The notes: generated by a model from the sequence alone, not told the origin. Positions 45,829 through 55,918 are shown, counted from the first letter of the stretch. The stretch: DNA of 64,000 nt from Tumebacillus permanentifrigoris (GCF_003148565.1 NZ_QGGL01000002.1:62001-126000), one strand, 5' to 3'. Numbers and translations are program-made.

Positions 45829-46593
45829 ATGACGGCCATCTCGTTTGCAGGTGTCTACCAGAAATACATTACAAAGTCCGGCGAGACCACGGCCTTGCAA
45901 GAGATCACGCTGGACATCCAAGCAGGCGAAATGATCGGGCTCGTCGGGCCCAGCGGGTGCGGCAAATCGACGCTGTTGTCGCTGATTGCCGGACTGCTCG
46001 TTCCAACCAGCGGCAGCGTCCGCGTTTTTGGCGAAAAAGTCGCGGGTCCGAGTCCGGACCGCGGCTATATGTTTCAACAAGACTATCTGCTGCCGTGGCG
46101 CACGATCCTCGACAACATCTTGATCGGGGCGGAGATCGCTGGACGGGTGACGCCCCAGATTCGGGAGCGGGCGTTGCATCTGCTCGAGGAGATGGGCTTG
46201 GACGGGAGCGCTGCCAAACACCCGCATCAACTGTCGGGCGGCATGCGGCAGCGCGTGGCGCTGGTGCGGACGCTTTTGACAGAACCGCAGATCGTGTTGC
46301 TGGATGAGCCGTTCTCCGCGCTGGATTATCAGATCAAGTTGCAGTTGGAGGAGTTGGTCACCACGACGTTGAAGGCGCGCGGGATCACCGGCGTGCTGGT
46401 CACGCACGATCTCGGTGAAGCGGTGGCGATGTGCGACCGGATCGTCGTGCTCTCCAACCACCCTGGGCGGATCAAGCGCATCCTCGATGTGCCGCACAAC
46501 GTCCGACAGCGCTCACCGCTGGCAGCGCGGGAAACAGCCGAGTACCACAGCCTGTTCCGCACGATCTGGGGGGATCTCCAAGATGAATACTAA
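45829..46593 (+). CDS. ABC transporter ATP-binding protein (SsuB/TauB-like)
   Basis: A 254-aa ATPase. Walker A is GPSGCGKSTLL, the Q-loop is in YMFQQDYLLPWRT, the signature is LSGGMRQRVALVR, Walker B is IVLLDEPFSALD, and the switch His is in VLVTHDLGEAV. It drives the importer with the adjacent permease. Two starts are possible: the ATG at 45829 has CGGAGGTG 6 nt upstream and fits family length, while an in-frame ATG at 45769 also follows AGGAGAGGAG and would add 20 residues. I prefer 45829. Confidence 0.92.
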   Translation: MTAISFAGVYQKYITKSGETTALQEITLDIQAGEMIGLVGPSGCGKSTLLSLIAGLLVPTSGSVRVFGEKVAGPSPDRGYMFQQDYLLPWRTILDNILIGAEIAGRVTPQIRERALHLLEEMGLDGSAAKHPHQLSGGMRQRVALVRTLLTEPQIVLLDEPFSALDYQIKLQLEELVTTTLKARGITGVLVTHDLGEAVAMCDRIVVLSNHPGRIKRILDVPHNVRQRSPLAARETAEYHSLFRTIWGDLQDEY

Positions 46594-47422
46594 AACCAGT
46601 CTCTGGAGCCGCTTCTGGTCACGCGGGGCGAAAACGCCAGATCATGCGCGGTATTTGCGCCACCAGCGCACGCAGACCTTTTGGGTATTCGCGACGCAAC
46701 TGTTGATTCTCATCGCCTGCCTCGCGTTCTGGGAGGTCGGGGCGCGGCTGAATTGGATCAATCCGTTTATTTTCTCCTATCCCTCGAAGATCTGGTTGCA
46801 ATTCCTCGCGATGCTGGGCGACGGGTCGTTGTTGCATCATACGTGGATCACCGTCTATGAGACGTTGGTCGGCTTCCTGCTCGGCACGTTCGCCGGGACG
46901 GTGCTGGCGATCGTGATCTGGGCCTCGCCGTTTCTCGCTCGCGTGCTCGATCCGTACATCGTGATCTTCAATTCGATGCCCAAGGTCGCGCTCGGCCCGA
47001 TCTTCATCGTCGCGTTCGGCCAAGGCTTCCTGTCGATCCTGATGATGGCGTTGGCGATCTCCGTCGTGATCACGACGATCGTCGTCTACACGGCGTTTCG
47101 CGATGTCGACCCCAATCTGCTCAAGCTGGTGCGCACCTACGGCGGCTCGCGTCGCCATGTGTTCCAAAAAGTTGTCTTTCCCGCCTCCCTGCCCGCGATC
47201 CTCTCGACGCTAAAAGTCAACGTCGGCCTCTCCTGGATCGGCGTCATCGTCGGTGAATTCCTCGTCGCCCAAGCCGGGCTGGGCTACCTGATCATCTACG
47301 GCTTCCAAGTCTTCAATTTCACGCTGGTCATGCTCGCGCTGTTCGTCATCCTGATCGTCTCCACGGTGATGTACCACGCGGTGGCCTTTTTTGAAAAACG
47401 CACGCTCAAGTGGAAAGACTAA
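46583..47422 (+). CDS. ABC transporter permease (SsuC/TauC-like)
   Basis: A 279-aa membrane protein with about six TM helices. The BPD_transp_1 EAA loop reads VRTYGGSRRHVFQKVVFPAS, the contact site for the ATPase, and the ends match SsuC-type permeases (LGYLIIYGFQVFNFTLVM). The start is the ATG at 46583 after GGGGGAT, giving an 11-base overlap with the ATPase gene; the longer open frame upstream is a shadow of the ATPase gene. Confidence 0.92.
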   Translation: MNTKTSLWSRFWSRGAKTPDHARYLRHQRTQTFWVFATQLLILIACLAFWEVGARLNWINPFIFSYPSKIWLQFLAMLGDGSLLHHTWITVYETLVGFLLGTFAGTVLAIVIWASPFLARVLDPYIVIFNSMPKVALGPIFIVAFGQGFLSILMMALAISVVITTIVVYTAFRDVDPNLLKLVRTYGGSRRHVFQKVVFPASLPAILSTLKVNVGLSWIGVIVGEFLVAQAGLGYLIIYGFQVFNFTLVMLALFVILIVSTVMYHAVAFFEKRTLKWKD

Positions 47423-47460
47423 AAAGCGAGGGATCGCCGCAGCGGCTCCCTCGCTTTTTT
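47422..47460 (+). terminator. intrinsic terminator of the ABC importer operon
   Basis: AGCGAGGGA pairs with TCCCTCGCT, with A run before and T run after. Its right end touches the stop codon of the tiny ORF on the other strand. Confidence 0.92.
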
Positions 47461-47537
47461 CATGATTCCCGCACGTGCAAGATCTTGATCAGCACGTAGA
47501 GGAACGCTGCGGCAAACAGCAAACTGAGTACTTCCAC
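47460..47537 (-). CDS. possible 25-aa membrane microprotein
   Basis: A short frame from a GTG, 5 nt after a strong GGAGGGG site. The product starts MEVLSLLFAAAFLYVLIKIL and ends HVRES: one hydrophobic helix and a charged tail, like single-helix regulators such as KdpF. No kdp genes are near. The strong site and the clean helix argue that it is real; its small size and a stop lying next to the terminator argue for caution. Confidence 0.4.
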   Translation of the reverse strand: MEVLSLLFAAAFLYVLIKILHVRES

Positions 47538-47654
47538 CGCTTCCCCTCCCTCCGTCTGGAACACATCGTCGAGAGATGTATATTCATGGACTTGACGCGG
47601 ACAACTCTTCTGTGAAAGAATAAGTCAGATTATTTTACGGAGGGCGTACTATCT

Positions 47655-48569
47655 ATGAAGAAATCTTACATGGCGGATTTGATCCTGCTCGGCGTCACCT
47701 TCTCATGGGGTGCAACGTTCGTGCTGGTCAAAGAAGCGATCCAAACGATGCCCCCGTTCACGTTTTTGGCGGTGCGGTTTTTGTTTGCAGCACTCCTGTT
47801 GTTCTTGTTCATGTTCTTTTTTGCCCGCGATACGTTGCGAGGGCTGGATCGACGCATCTGGATTGGCGGCGTGATCCTCGGATTCTGGCTGTTTGCCGGG
47901 TATGCCTTCCAGACGTTCGGCTTGCAGTTCACCACATCGTCCAAGGCCGGGTTTATCACCGGGCTGTCTGTGGTGTTCGTGCCCTTTCTCTCGCTGTGGA
48001 TGCTCGGTCATACGCTGAAACGCAACGCGTTGCTCGGGGCGGGGATTGCGACGGTCGGCCTCGCGATGCTCTCGTTGACGAGCGAACTCAGTGTGAACAT
48101 CGGCGACCTGCTGGTCTTCCTATGCGCGCTGTCGTATGCGTTGCACATTACACTGGTGGGGAAGTACGCGCCTCGCTTCCAGGCCTTCCCGTTGGCCCTG
48201 TTGCAGATTTTCTTCTGCGGGGTGTTCAATCTCGGTGGGGCGTTGGTCTTTGAGGACGTGTCGGTGGTGTTCGCGCCCGACGTCCTGTTCGACCCGTGGG
48301 TGTTCTCCGCGCTGCTGATCTGCTCGGTGTTCGCGACGGCGGTGGCGTTTGTGGCGCAGAACCAGTTCCAGAAGTTCACATCGCCTGCGCGCACCGCGTT
48401 GATCTTTGCGACCGAACCGGTATTTGCCGCTGCGACCGGCTACTTCTGGGCAGGTGATCGACTGACGATCCTGCAAGTGAGCGGCTGTCTGCTGATCCTC
48501 GGCGGCATGCTCTTCGCCGAACTTGGCGGACAGGATGACAAACCAGATCCAGAACTCCTGCCGACATAA
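47655..48569 (+). CDS. DMT-superfamily permease (EamA family)
   Basis: A 304-aa protein with ten TM segments in two EamA repeats. The first begins LILLGVTFSWGATFVLVKEA, and the C-terminal repeat has FTSPARTALIFATEPVFAA, typical of the drug/metabolite exporters. Substrate unknown. CGGAGGG lies upstream of the ATG. Single-gene unit closed by a terminator. Confidence 0.9.
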   Translation: MKKSYMADLILLGVTFSWGATFVLVKEAIQTMPPFTFLAVRFLFAALLLFLFMFFFARDTLRGLDRRIWIGGVILGFWLFAGYAFQTFGLQFTTSSKAGFITGLSVVFVPFLSLWMLGHTLKRNALLGAGIATVGLAMLSLTSELSVNIGDLLVFLCALSYALHITLVGKYAPRFQAFPLALLQIFFCGVFNLGGALVFEDVSVVFAPDVLFDPWVFSALLICSVFATAVAFVAQNQFQKFTSPARTALIFATEPVFAAATGYFWAGDRLTILQVSGCLLILGGMLFAELGGQDDKPDPELLPT

Positions 48570-48605
48570 AAAAAGACCAGCCTCAGGGAAGGCTGGTCTT
48601 TTTTG
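48567..48605. terminator. bidirectional intrinsic terminator
   Basis: AAGACCAGCC pairs with GGCTGGTCTT across 7-8 nt, with A and T runs. It serves the permease gene and the convergent DUF4097 gene. Confidence 0.92.
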
Positions 48606-48607
48606 CG

Positions 48608-49441
48608 TTATTGCTTGTTGATTTCGATCGCCCCGGTGTTGGTCTTGAGGCGAACCTTGCCTAGCGAACCATCTCCGATGTTGGCATGGACTTGGTGGCG
48701 GTCGCTCTCAGGAAGGTCGAAGTCGTTCTCGATGCGACCGATGTTGGTCTGTGCATCAACTTTCAAGCGCGCGTCCTCGGGGAGGGTGATGCTCACTTTC
48801 CCAACGTTGGTTTCGAGATCGATCTCTTTGATCTCTTGCCCACCCCGCACATCCAGGCTCCCCGTTCTCGAACTCGCGGCCACAACGCCCTTGAATCCAT
48901 CGATGTGTACCGCTCCGACATCGCTTTTCACGTTGACGGTGCCTAGCAGGTTTTGGGTTTCGATTTCGCCGACGTTGTTTTCCAACTCCACCGCCAGCTC
49001 GGCGGGAACGAACAATTCGAGATCGACATACAAGTTGCTGAAGTTGAGGTTCGACACGTTGTACGTGGTCTTGATCTTGACGACATCGCCGTCCTGTTTG
49101 ACATCCACTTTGTACTCTTGGACATTTTGGCGCGCCCGGTCATTGCTGAGCCCGTAGATGCCTTTGGCGTAGTGCAGTTTCCATGCTTGTGTGTCACTGG
49201 TGCCTACGACATGGATGCGGCCGATCGGGTTGTCCACGACCAATTTCTTGACCGTCGTGAAGTCCACGTCCAGATCCCCCGACTCGATCTCTGTGCTTTT
49301 CCCAAAGGAGACTTCCCCTACTGCTTCCCCGATCCCGTTCACGATCATTTGTTGCGGCTGGAAGTAGGTAACCCCTACGCCAATCAGTGCAACGACCCCT
49401 GCTACGATAAAGGCGATCCCAATGCTCGTTTTTGCTCTCAT
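48608..49441 (-). CDS. DUF4097-family beta-repeat membrane-anchored protein
   Basis: A 277-aa protein with one N-terminal membrane helix (about residues 7-29, IAFIVAGVVALIGVGVTYF). Repeated short beta-strand units follow (LVVDNPIGRIHVVG, ELENNVGEIETQNL, VKSDVGAVHIDGF, VETNVGKVS-like), as in DUF4097/LiaG-type proteins, which form a beta-helix on the outer face of the membrane. Function is unknown; relatives are found with cell-envelope stress systems. The start is the ATG at 49441 after GAGGAG; the upstream open frame lacks a site. Confidence 0.85.
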   Translation of the reverse strand: MRAKTSIGIAFIVAGVVALIGVGVTYFQPQQMIVNGIGEAVGEVSFGKSTEIESGDLDVDFTTVKKLVVDNPIGRIHVVGTSDTQAWKLHYAKGIYGLSNDRARQNVQEYKVDVKQDGDVVKIKTTYNVSNLNFSNLYVDLELFVPAELAVELENNVGEIETQNLLGTVNVKSDVGAVHIDGFKGVVAASSRTGSLDVRGGQEIKEIDLETNVGKVSITLPEDARLKVDAQTNIGRIENDFDLPESDRHQVHANIGDGSLGKVRLKTNTGAIEINKQ

Positions 49442-49521
49442 CGTTCTCCTCACGCTCCTGCCTGTCGATTGTTTGACTCTATAGACGACAAGCACAGGCA
49501 CAACCCTTCACAATTTTAAGG

Positions 49522-49552
49522 AAAAAAAATTCCCCTCACTCAGAGGGGAATT
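49522..49552 (-). terminator. intrinsic terminator after ysxC
   Basis: AATTCCCCTC pairs with GAGGGGAATT around 5 nt; on the minus strand eight T follow. The ysxC stop codon lies in its arm. Confidence 0.9.
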
Positions 49553-50177
49553 CTCGTTCAAAATCTTCGTCATCGATTTCCGGTTCTGGAAGCGGGATCA
49601 AGTGCTGCTCGATCAGATTCCAGAGCTCATCTCGACCCAGTGCAGTTTCTGAGGAGGTCAAGATGATCGGGGTGTTCGGAAGCACTTTCAGCGTTTCCTT
49701 GATCACTTTGATGTGCTTCTGGTACTGACCGCGCGAGATCTTGTCCGCTTTGGTCACGACGATGCCGTGCGGGCGACCGTAATGCGCAAGGTACTGGTAC
49801 ATCTCCACATCTTCCTTGGACGGCGCATGGCGGATGTCGACCAATTGCAACACGAGGCGCAAGTTATCGCGGCGGCCGAGGTAGGTCTCGACCATTTTGC
49901 CCCATTGACGCTTCACGTCGATCGGGACTTTGGCGAACCCGTATCCCGGCAAGTCGACGAGATGGAATTCATTGTTGATCAGAAAGTAGTTCAACTGCTG
50001 CGTCTTGCCCGGCGTTGCGGACACGCGTGCGACGCCGCGGCGGTTGAGCATCTTGTTGATCAGTGAGGACTTCCCGACATTGGAACGGCCAGCCATCGCG
50101 ATCTCCGGCATCGTTGTAATCGGGTATTGATCAGGCTTGACGGCACTGATGACAAACTCTACATCACGAATAATCAT
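49536..50177 (-). CDS. ysxC: ribosome biogenesis GTPase YsxC/EngB
   Basis: A 213-aa TrmE-Era-EngA-YihA-type GTPase needed for large-subunit assembly. G1 is AMAGRSNVGKSSLI, G3 is LVDLPGYGFAKV, and G4 is VVTKADKI. The acidic C-terminal tail (EPEIDDEDFEREF) is a little longer than usual. It follows lonA as in B. subtilis, but here hemA does not come next: an ABC importer, a DMT permease and a DUF4097 gene intervene. Confidence 0.96.
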   Translation of the reverse strand: MIIRDVEFVISAVKPDQYPITTMPEIAMAGRSNVGKSSLINKMLNRRGVARVSATPGKTQQLNYFLINNEFHLVDLPGYGFAKVPIDVKRQWGKMVETYLGRRDNLRLVLQLVDIRHAPSKEDVEMYQYLAHYGRPHGIVVTKADKISRGQYQKHIKVIKETLKVLPNTPIILTSSETALGRDELWNLIEQHLIPLPEPEIDDEDFEREFPSE

Positions 50178-50206
50178 GGTGTCACACCAATTCTTTGTGG
50201 AATGCT

Positions 50207-50245
50207 GAAAACCAGCACGGGTTCGTACACCGCCGGCTGGTTTCC
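50207..50245 (-). other. hairpin between lonA and ysxC
   Basis: GAAAACCAGC pairs with GCTGGTTTCC across 19 nt. There is no long T run, so it is at best a weak terminator or a processing site within a lonA-ysxC transcript. Confidence 0.5.
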
Positions 50246-50253
50246 AGTTCTGT

Positions 50254-52623
50254 TTAGGCTTCCGTCTGGACGGTAGCGATTGCTGGTTTGGGGTTGGGTT
50301 TCGGTTTGGAAGTCAGCGCATATTCCAAGACTTGGTCCATGTGCTCGACCGGATGAAGGGTCAATTCCGCACGCACCGATTCCGGGATGTCCTCGATGTC
50401 CTTTTTGTTGTCGAACGGGAGCAGGATGGTGGTGATCCCAGCGCGATGCGCCGACATACTTTTCTCCTTGAGCCCGCCGATCGGCAGAACGTGACCACGC
50501 AACGTGATCTCGCCAGTCATCGCGACTTCCTTGCGCACCGGGATGCCGGTGAGCGCCGACACCAACGCGGTGGCCATCGAAATACCCGCCGACGGACCGT
50601 CTTTGGGGATCGCGCCTTCTGGGATGTGCAGGTGGATGTCGTTTTTATCGAGGAAGTCTGGATCGATCCCCAACTCGTCTGCACGGCTGCGGATGTAGGA
50701 GAACGCTGCTTGTGCAGACTCCTTCATCACGTCGCCGAGCTGCCCGGTCAAGGTGAGCTTGCCCTTGCCAGCATAGGTCGAGGCTTCAATCGACAGCGTA
50801 TCCCCGCCAACCGATGTCCACGCCAACCCGGTGACGACACCGACTTGGTTTTCCTTTTCCGCCATCCCAAAACGGAAGCGTTCGCCACCGAGGAACTCTT
50901 CGACTTTTTCCGGGGTGATGACGACTTTTTCCGCCTCACCGGAGACGACCAGCTTGGCCGACTTGCGGCACAGAGCGGCGAGTTGACGCTCCAAACTGCG
51001 CACGCCTGCTTCGCGGGTATAGCCACGGATGAGTTTGTACAGCGTTTCATCGTCGATCTCCACTTGCTCCGGTTGCAGACCGTGGTTCTCGATCTGCTTG
51101 TTGAGCAGGTGGTTTTTGGCGATATGAAGCTTCTCGACTTCGGTGTAGCCAGAGAGGTTGATCACTTCCATCCGGTCCATCAACGGGCCCGGGATGTTGT
51201 GCAGGACGTTCGCCGTCGTGATGAACATGACATTCGAGAGATCGTAAGGCATCTCGATGTAATGGTCACTAAACGTCGCGTTCTGCTCAGGATCGAGCAC
51301 TTCCAGCAAAGCCGAAGACGGGTCGCCACGGAAGTCGGAGGTCATCTTGTCAATCTCATCGAGCAGGAACAGCGGATCGCTCTGGCCTGCCGACTTCATG
51401 CCTTGGATGATCCGACCTGGCATCGCGCCAACATAGGTACGGCGGTGACCGCGAATCTCGGCTTCATCGCGCACGCCGCCCAGTGACACGCGGACGAACT
51501 TGCGACCGAGCGCTTTGGCGATCGAGCGGGCGAGCGAGGTTTTCCCGACACCGGGAGGACCTGCGAGGCAGAGGATCGGGCCTTTGAGCTTTTTGACCAG
51601 CGCTTGGACAGCTAGGTATTCAAGGATGCGCTCCTTGACTTTATCCAGACCGTAATGTTCCTCATCGAGGACTTCCTCCGCGCGCTTGATGTCGATTTCC
51701 GACTCGGAATTCTCGCTCCACGGGAGCGCGAGTACCCAGTCGATGTATGTACGAATGACAGAGCCTTCCGCCGAAGTGGAGGGCATCTTCTCCAGGCGAT
51801 CAATTTCCTTCTCCACTTTGGAGTGGACCTCTTCTGGCAACTGCTTGGCAGCGAGCTGCTCACGGAGTTCGTCCGCTTCGCCAGCGCGGCCTTCCTTGTC
51901 ACCGAGTTCCTTTTGAATCGCCTTCAATTGTTCACGCAGATAGTATTCCTTCTGCGTTTTCTCCATCTGCTTGCGAACGCGCTGGTTGATTTTGCGTTCC
52001 AACTCGATCACTTCGCGCTCGTCGGAGAGGATCTTCAAGAGCTTTTCCAGGCGTTCCTTGACGTCAACCGCTTCGAGGATCACTTGTTTGTCCTTGATCT
52101 TCAAGGTCAAGTGCGAGGCGATCGCATCGGCGAGTCGACCCGGATCATCGATATCGGTGACGGCAGCCAACGTCTCCTGGGTAATTTTCTTGGAGATCTT
52201 GATATACTGCTCAAACTGATGGAGGATCGCGCGCATGAGAGCGTCGACCTCCGGGTCATGTTCATCCTGCTCCGGCAGTTCCTCAACTTCCACGAGGTAA
52301 AACTCTTCGGAGTCGAGGTATTCGAGGATCTTCGCGCGGTGGATGCCCTCGATCAGCACTCGCATCGTCCCGTTCGGGAGCTTCAACATCTGCTTCACGC
52401 GGGCAACTGTGCCCAGTTCGAAGATCTCATCCGGCTCGGGGTCATCAATGTGCGTTTCCACTTGGGATACGAGCAGAATCAGGTTGTCGCCAACCATCGC
52501 CTTCTCCAGCGCTTTGACCGACTTCTCCCGACCAACGTCCAGATGCATGACCATCGTCGGGTAGATCAGTAGACCACGCAGCGGCAGCAAAGGCAGTTTG
52601 CGTTTCGTTCGAGTGATTCCCAT
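50254..52623 (-). CDS. lon: ATP-dependent protease LonA
   Basis: A 789-aa soluble protease. The N-terminal substrate domain (from [19 protein letters not shown]) is followed by a coiled coil (rich in [17 protein letters not shown]), the AAA+ module with Walker [16 protein letters not shown] and Walker [12 protein letters not shown], and the protease domain with the catalytic Ser in KDGPSAGIS and the Lys in the following [13 protein letters not shown] region. It degrades damaged and regulatory proteins. The start is the ATG at 52623, 6 nt after GGAGGTG; the frame runs 9 codons further without a site. Confidence 0.97.
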   Translation of the reverse strand: MGITRTKRKLPLLPLRGLLIYPTMVMHLDVGREKSVKALEKAMVGDNLILLVSQVETHIDDPEPDEIFELGTVARVKQMLKLPNGTMRVLIEGIHRAKILEYLDSEEFYLVEVEELPEQDEHDPEVDALMRAILHQFEQYIKISKKITQETLAAVTDIDDPGRLADAIASHLTLKIKDKQVILEAVDVKERLEKLLKILSDEREVIELERKINQRVRKQMEKTQKEYYLREQLKAIQKELGDKEGRAGEADELREQLAAKQLPEEVHSKVEKEIDRLEKMPSTSAEGSVIRTYIDWVLALPWSENSESEIDIKRAEEVLDEEHYGLDKVKERILEYLAVQALVKKLKGPILCLAGPPGVGKTSLARSIAKALGRKFVRVSLGGVRDEAEIRGHRRTYVGAMPGRIIQGMKSAGQSDPLFLLDEIDKMTSDFRGDPSSALLEVLDPEQNATFSDHYIEMPYDLSNVMFITTANVLHNIPGPLMDRMEVINLSGYTEVEKLHIAKNHLLNKQIENHGLQPEQVEIDDETLYKLIRGYTREAGVRSLERQLAALCRKSAKLVVSGEAEKVVITPEKVEEFLGGERFRFGMAEKENQVGVVTGLAWTSVGGDTLSIEASTYAGKGKLTLTGQLGDVMKESAQAAFSYIRSRADELGIDPDFLDKNDIHLHIPEGAIPKDGPSAGISMATALVSALTGIPVRKEVAMTGEITLRGHVLPIGGLKEKSMSAHRAGITTILLPFDNKKDIEDIPESVRAELTLHPVEHMDQVLEYALTSKPKPNPKPAIATVQTEA

Positions 52624-52650
52624 CACGTTCACCTCCACTACCTTCAACAA

Positions 52651-52817
52651 AACATACTATACCCAGATGTCTAGGTCAGTATGTTTTTCCATTGTACCCT
52701 ACGAGTTGCGCTTTGTCTAATCCTGACTAACTCAAAAGTTAACTAGCAAATTAACCAAAACAAGTAAGCAGAACCAAGGCAGGGAGGGCATAGCTCCCTG
52801 TCAAGTTCCATCAGCTG
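52651..52817. promoter_or_regulatory. lonA upstream region with a lonB-side hairpin
   Basis: This gap holds the lonA control region. CAGGGAG-N7-CTCCCTG at 52780-52800 forms a hairpin just after the lonB stop but has no T run. I looked for CtsR boxes (paired GTCAAA) and found none. No confident -35/-10 pair was assigned. Confidence 0.45.
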
Positions 52818-54515
52818 TTACGCTTGGGCTGGCAGGGTTCCTTTGGTCAGCAGACCCGGCAGTGGCGTGATCACACGCGAGATTTCTTCCTCCGTCTGCG
52901 GCATCAGCGACAGTTCCAACACTTGCTCGATGCGCTCAACGGGAATGATCTCGATGTTCTCAAACGTCTTGAACATGTCTTGCCAGTTGTCCTTCGGGAT
53001 GATCACCCGCGTGGCACCCGCTTGTTGCGCCGCTTCGATCTTGGCGACGACACCACCGATCGGTTTGACGAAGCCGCGGATCGACACTTCGCCGGTCATC
53101 GCCAAGCAGTTGTCGACCGGAATCCCCTTGATCGCGGAGTAGATTGCGGTCGCCATCGTCACACCCGCTGATGGTCCATCGACCGGAATTCCGCCTGGGA
53201 AGTTGACGTGCAGGTTGTAATCGTTCGGGTCGACATCCATGATCCGGCGCAGAACGGTCATCACATTCTCGACGGAGCCTTTCGCCATCGACTTGCGGCG
53301 GGTGCTGCGCGCACCACCATTGGTATGTTCTTCCTCGACCACGCCGGTGATGTTGATCGTGCCCTTGCCTTTCTCCCACGCTTCGGCTGCTGTGACTTCG
53401 ATCTCCAGCAACATCCCCAGATTCGGGCCGTAGACGGCGAGGCCGTTGACGAAGCCGACCTGCGGCATGTCCGGAACATGCTTCTCCGGTCGTGGTGAGA
53501 TCTGCGAGGAGTTGATCACCCACTCGACATCGGCGGTGTGGATTTTCTTGCGTGCTTCACCGAGTGCGACGCCTGCGGAAATCTGCACGACGTTGACCGC
53601 CTCCCGACCGTTGGTCGCGTACTTCGCGATCGTTTCGATCGCACCGTCTTCGATGTCGAACAGAATCTTTTTGACAGCTGTGCGAACGATTGATTTGATC
53701 TCCTCCGGTTTCAAGGAGCGGAAGAAGATCTCCACACACCGCGAGCGGATCGCCGGCGGAATCTCATCCGCCGTTCGCGTGGTCGCCCCGATCAAGCGAA
53801 AGTCAGCAGGCAGACCGTTTTGGAAGATGTCGTGGATGTGGCTCGGAATCTGATTGTCCTCCGAAGAGTAGTAGGCGCTCTCGAGGAAAACTTTGCGATC
53901 TTCCAGCACTTTCAGTAGCTTATTCATTTGGATCGGATGCAATTCACCGATTTCGTCGATGAACAACACGCCACCGTGCGCTTTGGTAACAGCGCCAGGC
54001 TTCGGCTGCGGGATGCCCGCCATGCCCATCGCGCCGGCCCCTTGGTAGATCGGGTCATGCACAGAGCCGATCAGCGGATCGGCGATGCCGCGTTCGTCAA
54101 AGCGGGCGGTGGTGGCATCGAGCTCCGTGAATTTGGCATCTTGGCCAAATGGCGAGGTGGCGTTTTTCTTGGCTTCCATCAGCACCAAGCGTGCGGCCGC
54201 CGTTTTGCCAACCCCAGGCGGGCCGTAGATGATCACGTGTTGCGGATTCGGACCGCAGAGTGCAGCACGAAGCGCCCGCAACCCATCCGTTTGACCGACG
54301 ATTTCGTCAAACCGGCTCGGACGGGTCTTTTCCGCCAGCGGCTCGGTCAGCGACACGGCGCGCATCTTGCGCAGCTTTTCCAGCTCCTTTTTCGATTCGG
54401 ACTCGATAGCCGAACGGTTGCCCTGTTGGGCTTTGAGCTGGTTCCAGAAGTACAACCCGATCACCACGGCAAAAAACACTTGCACGAGGCTGAGAATGGA
54501 TGTAAAGGTAAACAC
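52818..54515 (-). CDS. lonB: ATP-dependent protease LonB (sporulation type)
   Basis: A 565-aa membrane-anchored Lon paralogue. An N-terminal helix (FTFTSILSLVQVFFAVVIGLY) precedes AAA+ motifs (Walker [15 protein letters not shown], Walker B GGVLFIDEIGEL) and a Lon protease domain (VDGPSAGVTMATAIYSA with the catalytic Ser). B. subtilis LonB is under sigma-F control and acts in the forespore. The start is the GTG after GAGGGGGG (7 nt); an upstream in-frame GTG at 54539 has no site. It lies between clpX and lonA, as in B. subtilis. Confidence 0.94.
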   Translation of the reverse strand: MFTFTSILSLVQVFFAVVIGLYFWNQLKAQQGNRSAIESESKKELEKLRKMRAVSLTEPLAEKTRPSRFDEIVGQTDGLRALRAALCGPNPQHVIIYGPPGVGKTAAARLVLMEAKKNATSPFGQDAKFTELDATTARFDERGIADPLIGSVHDPIYQGAGAMGMAGIPQPKPGAVTKAHGGVLFIDEIGELHPIQMNKLLKVLEDRKVFLESAYYSSEDNQIPSHIHDIFQNGLPADFRLIGATTRTADEIPPAIRSRCVEIFFRSLKPEEIKSIVRTAVKKILFDIEDGAIETIAKYATNGREAVNVVQISAGVALGEARKKIHTADVEWVINSSQISPRPEKHVPDMPQVGFVNGLAVYGPNLGMLLEIEVTAAEAWEKGKGTINITGVVEEEHTNGGARSTRRKSMAKGSVENVMTVLRRIMDVDPNDYNLHVNFPGGIPVDGPSAGVTMATAIYSAIKGIPVDNCLAMTGEVSIRGFVKPIGGVVAKIEAAQQAGATRVIIPKDNWQDMFKTFENIEIIPVERIEQVLELSLMPQTEEEISRVITPLPGLLTKGTLPAQA

Positions 54516-54603
54516 TGCAATACCCCCCTCTTGTTTCACGTTCTGGAGTCAATGGAACTAGTATGTCCGTGATTCGAGCGGGCAAAACGTGGGGTTTTGG
54601 ATG

Positions 54604-54645
54604 AAAAAAAGAACCGACCCTCGCGAGAGGATCGGTTCTCTTTTC
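54604..54645 (-). terminator. intrinsic terminator after clpX
   Basis: GAACCGA.CCTC pairs with GAGG.TCGGTTC around GCGA; the minus strand then carries a T run. It separates clpX from lonB. Confidence 0.9.
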
Positions 54646-54647
54646 AA

Positions 54648-55901
54648 TTAGGCAATTTCGCCTTGAATTTGACCTTCTGCGGTGTACAGTTGCGGGCGTT
54701 CGTCGCCTTCAACCGCTTCCTTGGTGATTACGCACTTGGTGATCTCATCGCGGGACGGCAGATCGAACATGACGTCGAGCATCGTCGCCTCGATGATGGC
54801 ACGCAAGCCACGAGCACCGGTTTTGCGCTTGATCGCTTCTTCGGCAATCGCCTTGAGCGACGGATCGGTGAACTCGAGCTCGATGCTGTCCATGTTCAGC
54901 AGACGTTGGTACTGCTTGACGATGGCGTTTTTCGGCTCGGTCAAGATCCGGATCAGCGCATCGGTATCCAACGGCTCCAACGAGGTGAGAACCGGCAGAC
55001 GACCGACGAATTCCGGGATCAGGCCGTAGCGCTGGAGGTCTTCCGGCATCAGGCGAGAAAGCACGAAGTCTTCCTGTTTCTTTTGCTCGGTGTTGCCAAA
55101 GCCGATGACCTTGTCCCCCATGCGACGCTTGATGATCTGCTCCATACCGTCAAACGCACCGCCGCAGATGAACAGGATGTCCTTGGTGTCGATCTGGATG
55201 AATTCCTGATGCGGGTGCTTGCGACCGCCTTGCGGCGGAACGCTCGCGGTGGTGCCTTCGAGGATTTTCAGCAAGGCTTGTTGCACGCCTTCGCCAGAGA
55301 CATCGCGCGTGATCGACGGATTTTCCGACTTGCGGGCGATCTTGTCGATTTCGTCGATGTAGATGATGCCCTTTTGCGCTTTTTCCACATCGTAGTCTGC
55401 GGCTTGGATCAAGCGCAGCAGCACGTTCTCGACGTCTTCCCCGACGTAGCCAGCCTCGGTCAACGAGGTCGCGTCGGCGATGGCGAACGGAACATTCAGG
55501 ATGCGAGCGAGCGTTTGCGCCAAAAGGGTTTTGCCGGAACCGGTCGGGCCGATCAGCAGGATGTTCGACTTGGAAAGTTCCACGTCTTCGCCTGCTTTGC
55601 CAGCACCGGTGTTGATGCGCTTGTAATGATTGTAAACAGCAACAGACAGGGCTTTTTTCGCATCGTCCTGTCCGATGACATATTGGTCGAGGATTTCTCG
55701 GATCTCCCGCGGTTTCGGGACATCCTTCATTTCAAACTCTTCCTCTTCCCCGAGCTCCTCCTCTACAATCTCGTTGCAGAGTTCGATGCACTCATCGCAA
55801 ATGTAGACGCCCGGACCGGCCACCAACTTGCGGACCTGGTCTTGTGTCTTGCCGCAGAACGAGCACTTCAGTTGGCCCTTGTCGTCGTTGAATTTGAACA
55901 T
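54648..55901 (-). CDS. clpX: ATP-dependent Clp protease ATP-binding subunit ClpX
   Basis: A 417-aa AAA+ unfoldase. The N-terminal zinc-binding domain has two CxxC pairs (KCSFCGK and ICDECIELC). Walker A is [15 protein letters not shown], Walker B is [11 protein letters not shown], and the ClpP-docking loop shows as IGFGN. It feeds substrates to ClpP, encoded 17 nt upstream. Length is normal. Confidence 0.97.
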   Translation of the reverse strand: MFKFNDDKGQLKCSFCGKTQDQVRKLVAGPGVYICDECIELCNEIVEEELGEEEEFEMKDVPKPREIREILDQYVIGQDDAKKALSVAVYNHYKRINTGAGKAGEDVELSKSNILLIGPTGSGKTLLAQTLARILNVPFAIADATSLTEAGYVGEDVENVLLRLIQAADYDVEKAQKGIIYIDEIDKIARKSENPSITRDVSGEGVQQALLKILEGTTASVPPQGGRKHPHQEFIQIDTKDILFICGGAFDGMEQIIKRRMGDKVIGFGNTEQKKQEDFVLSRLMPEDLQRYGLIPEFVGRLPVLTSLEPLDTDALIRILTEPKNAIVKQYQRLLNMDSIELEFTDPSLKAIAEEAIKRKTGARGLRAIIEATMLDVMFDLPSRDEITKCVITKEAVEGDERPQLYTAEGQIQGEIA

Positions 55902-55918
55902 CGGATTCCCCCCTTACA

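Noticed and set aside
52651-52817. CtsR operator upstream of lonA
   Set aside because: No paired GTCAAA-type heptads were found on either strand.
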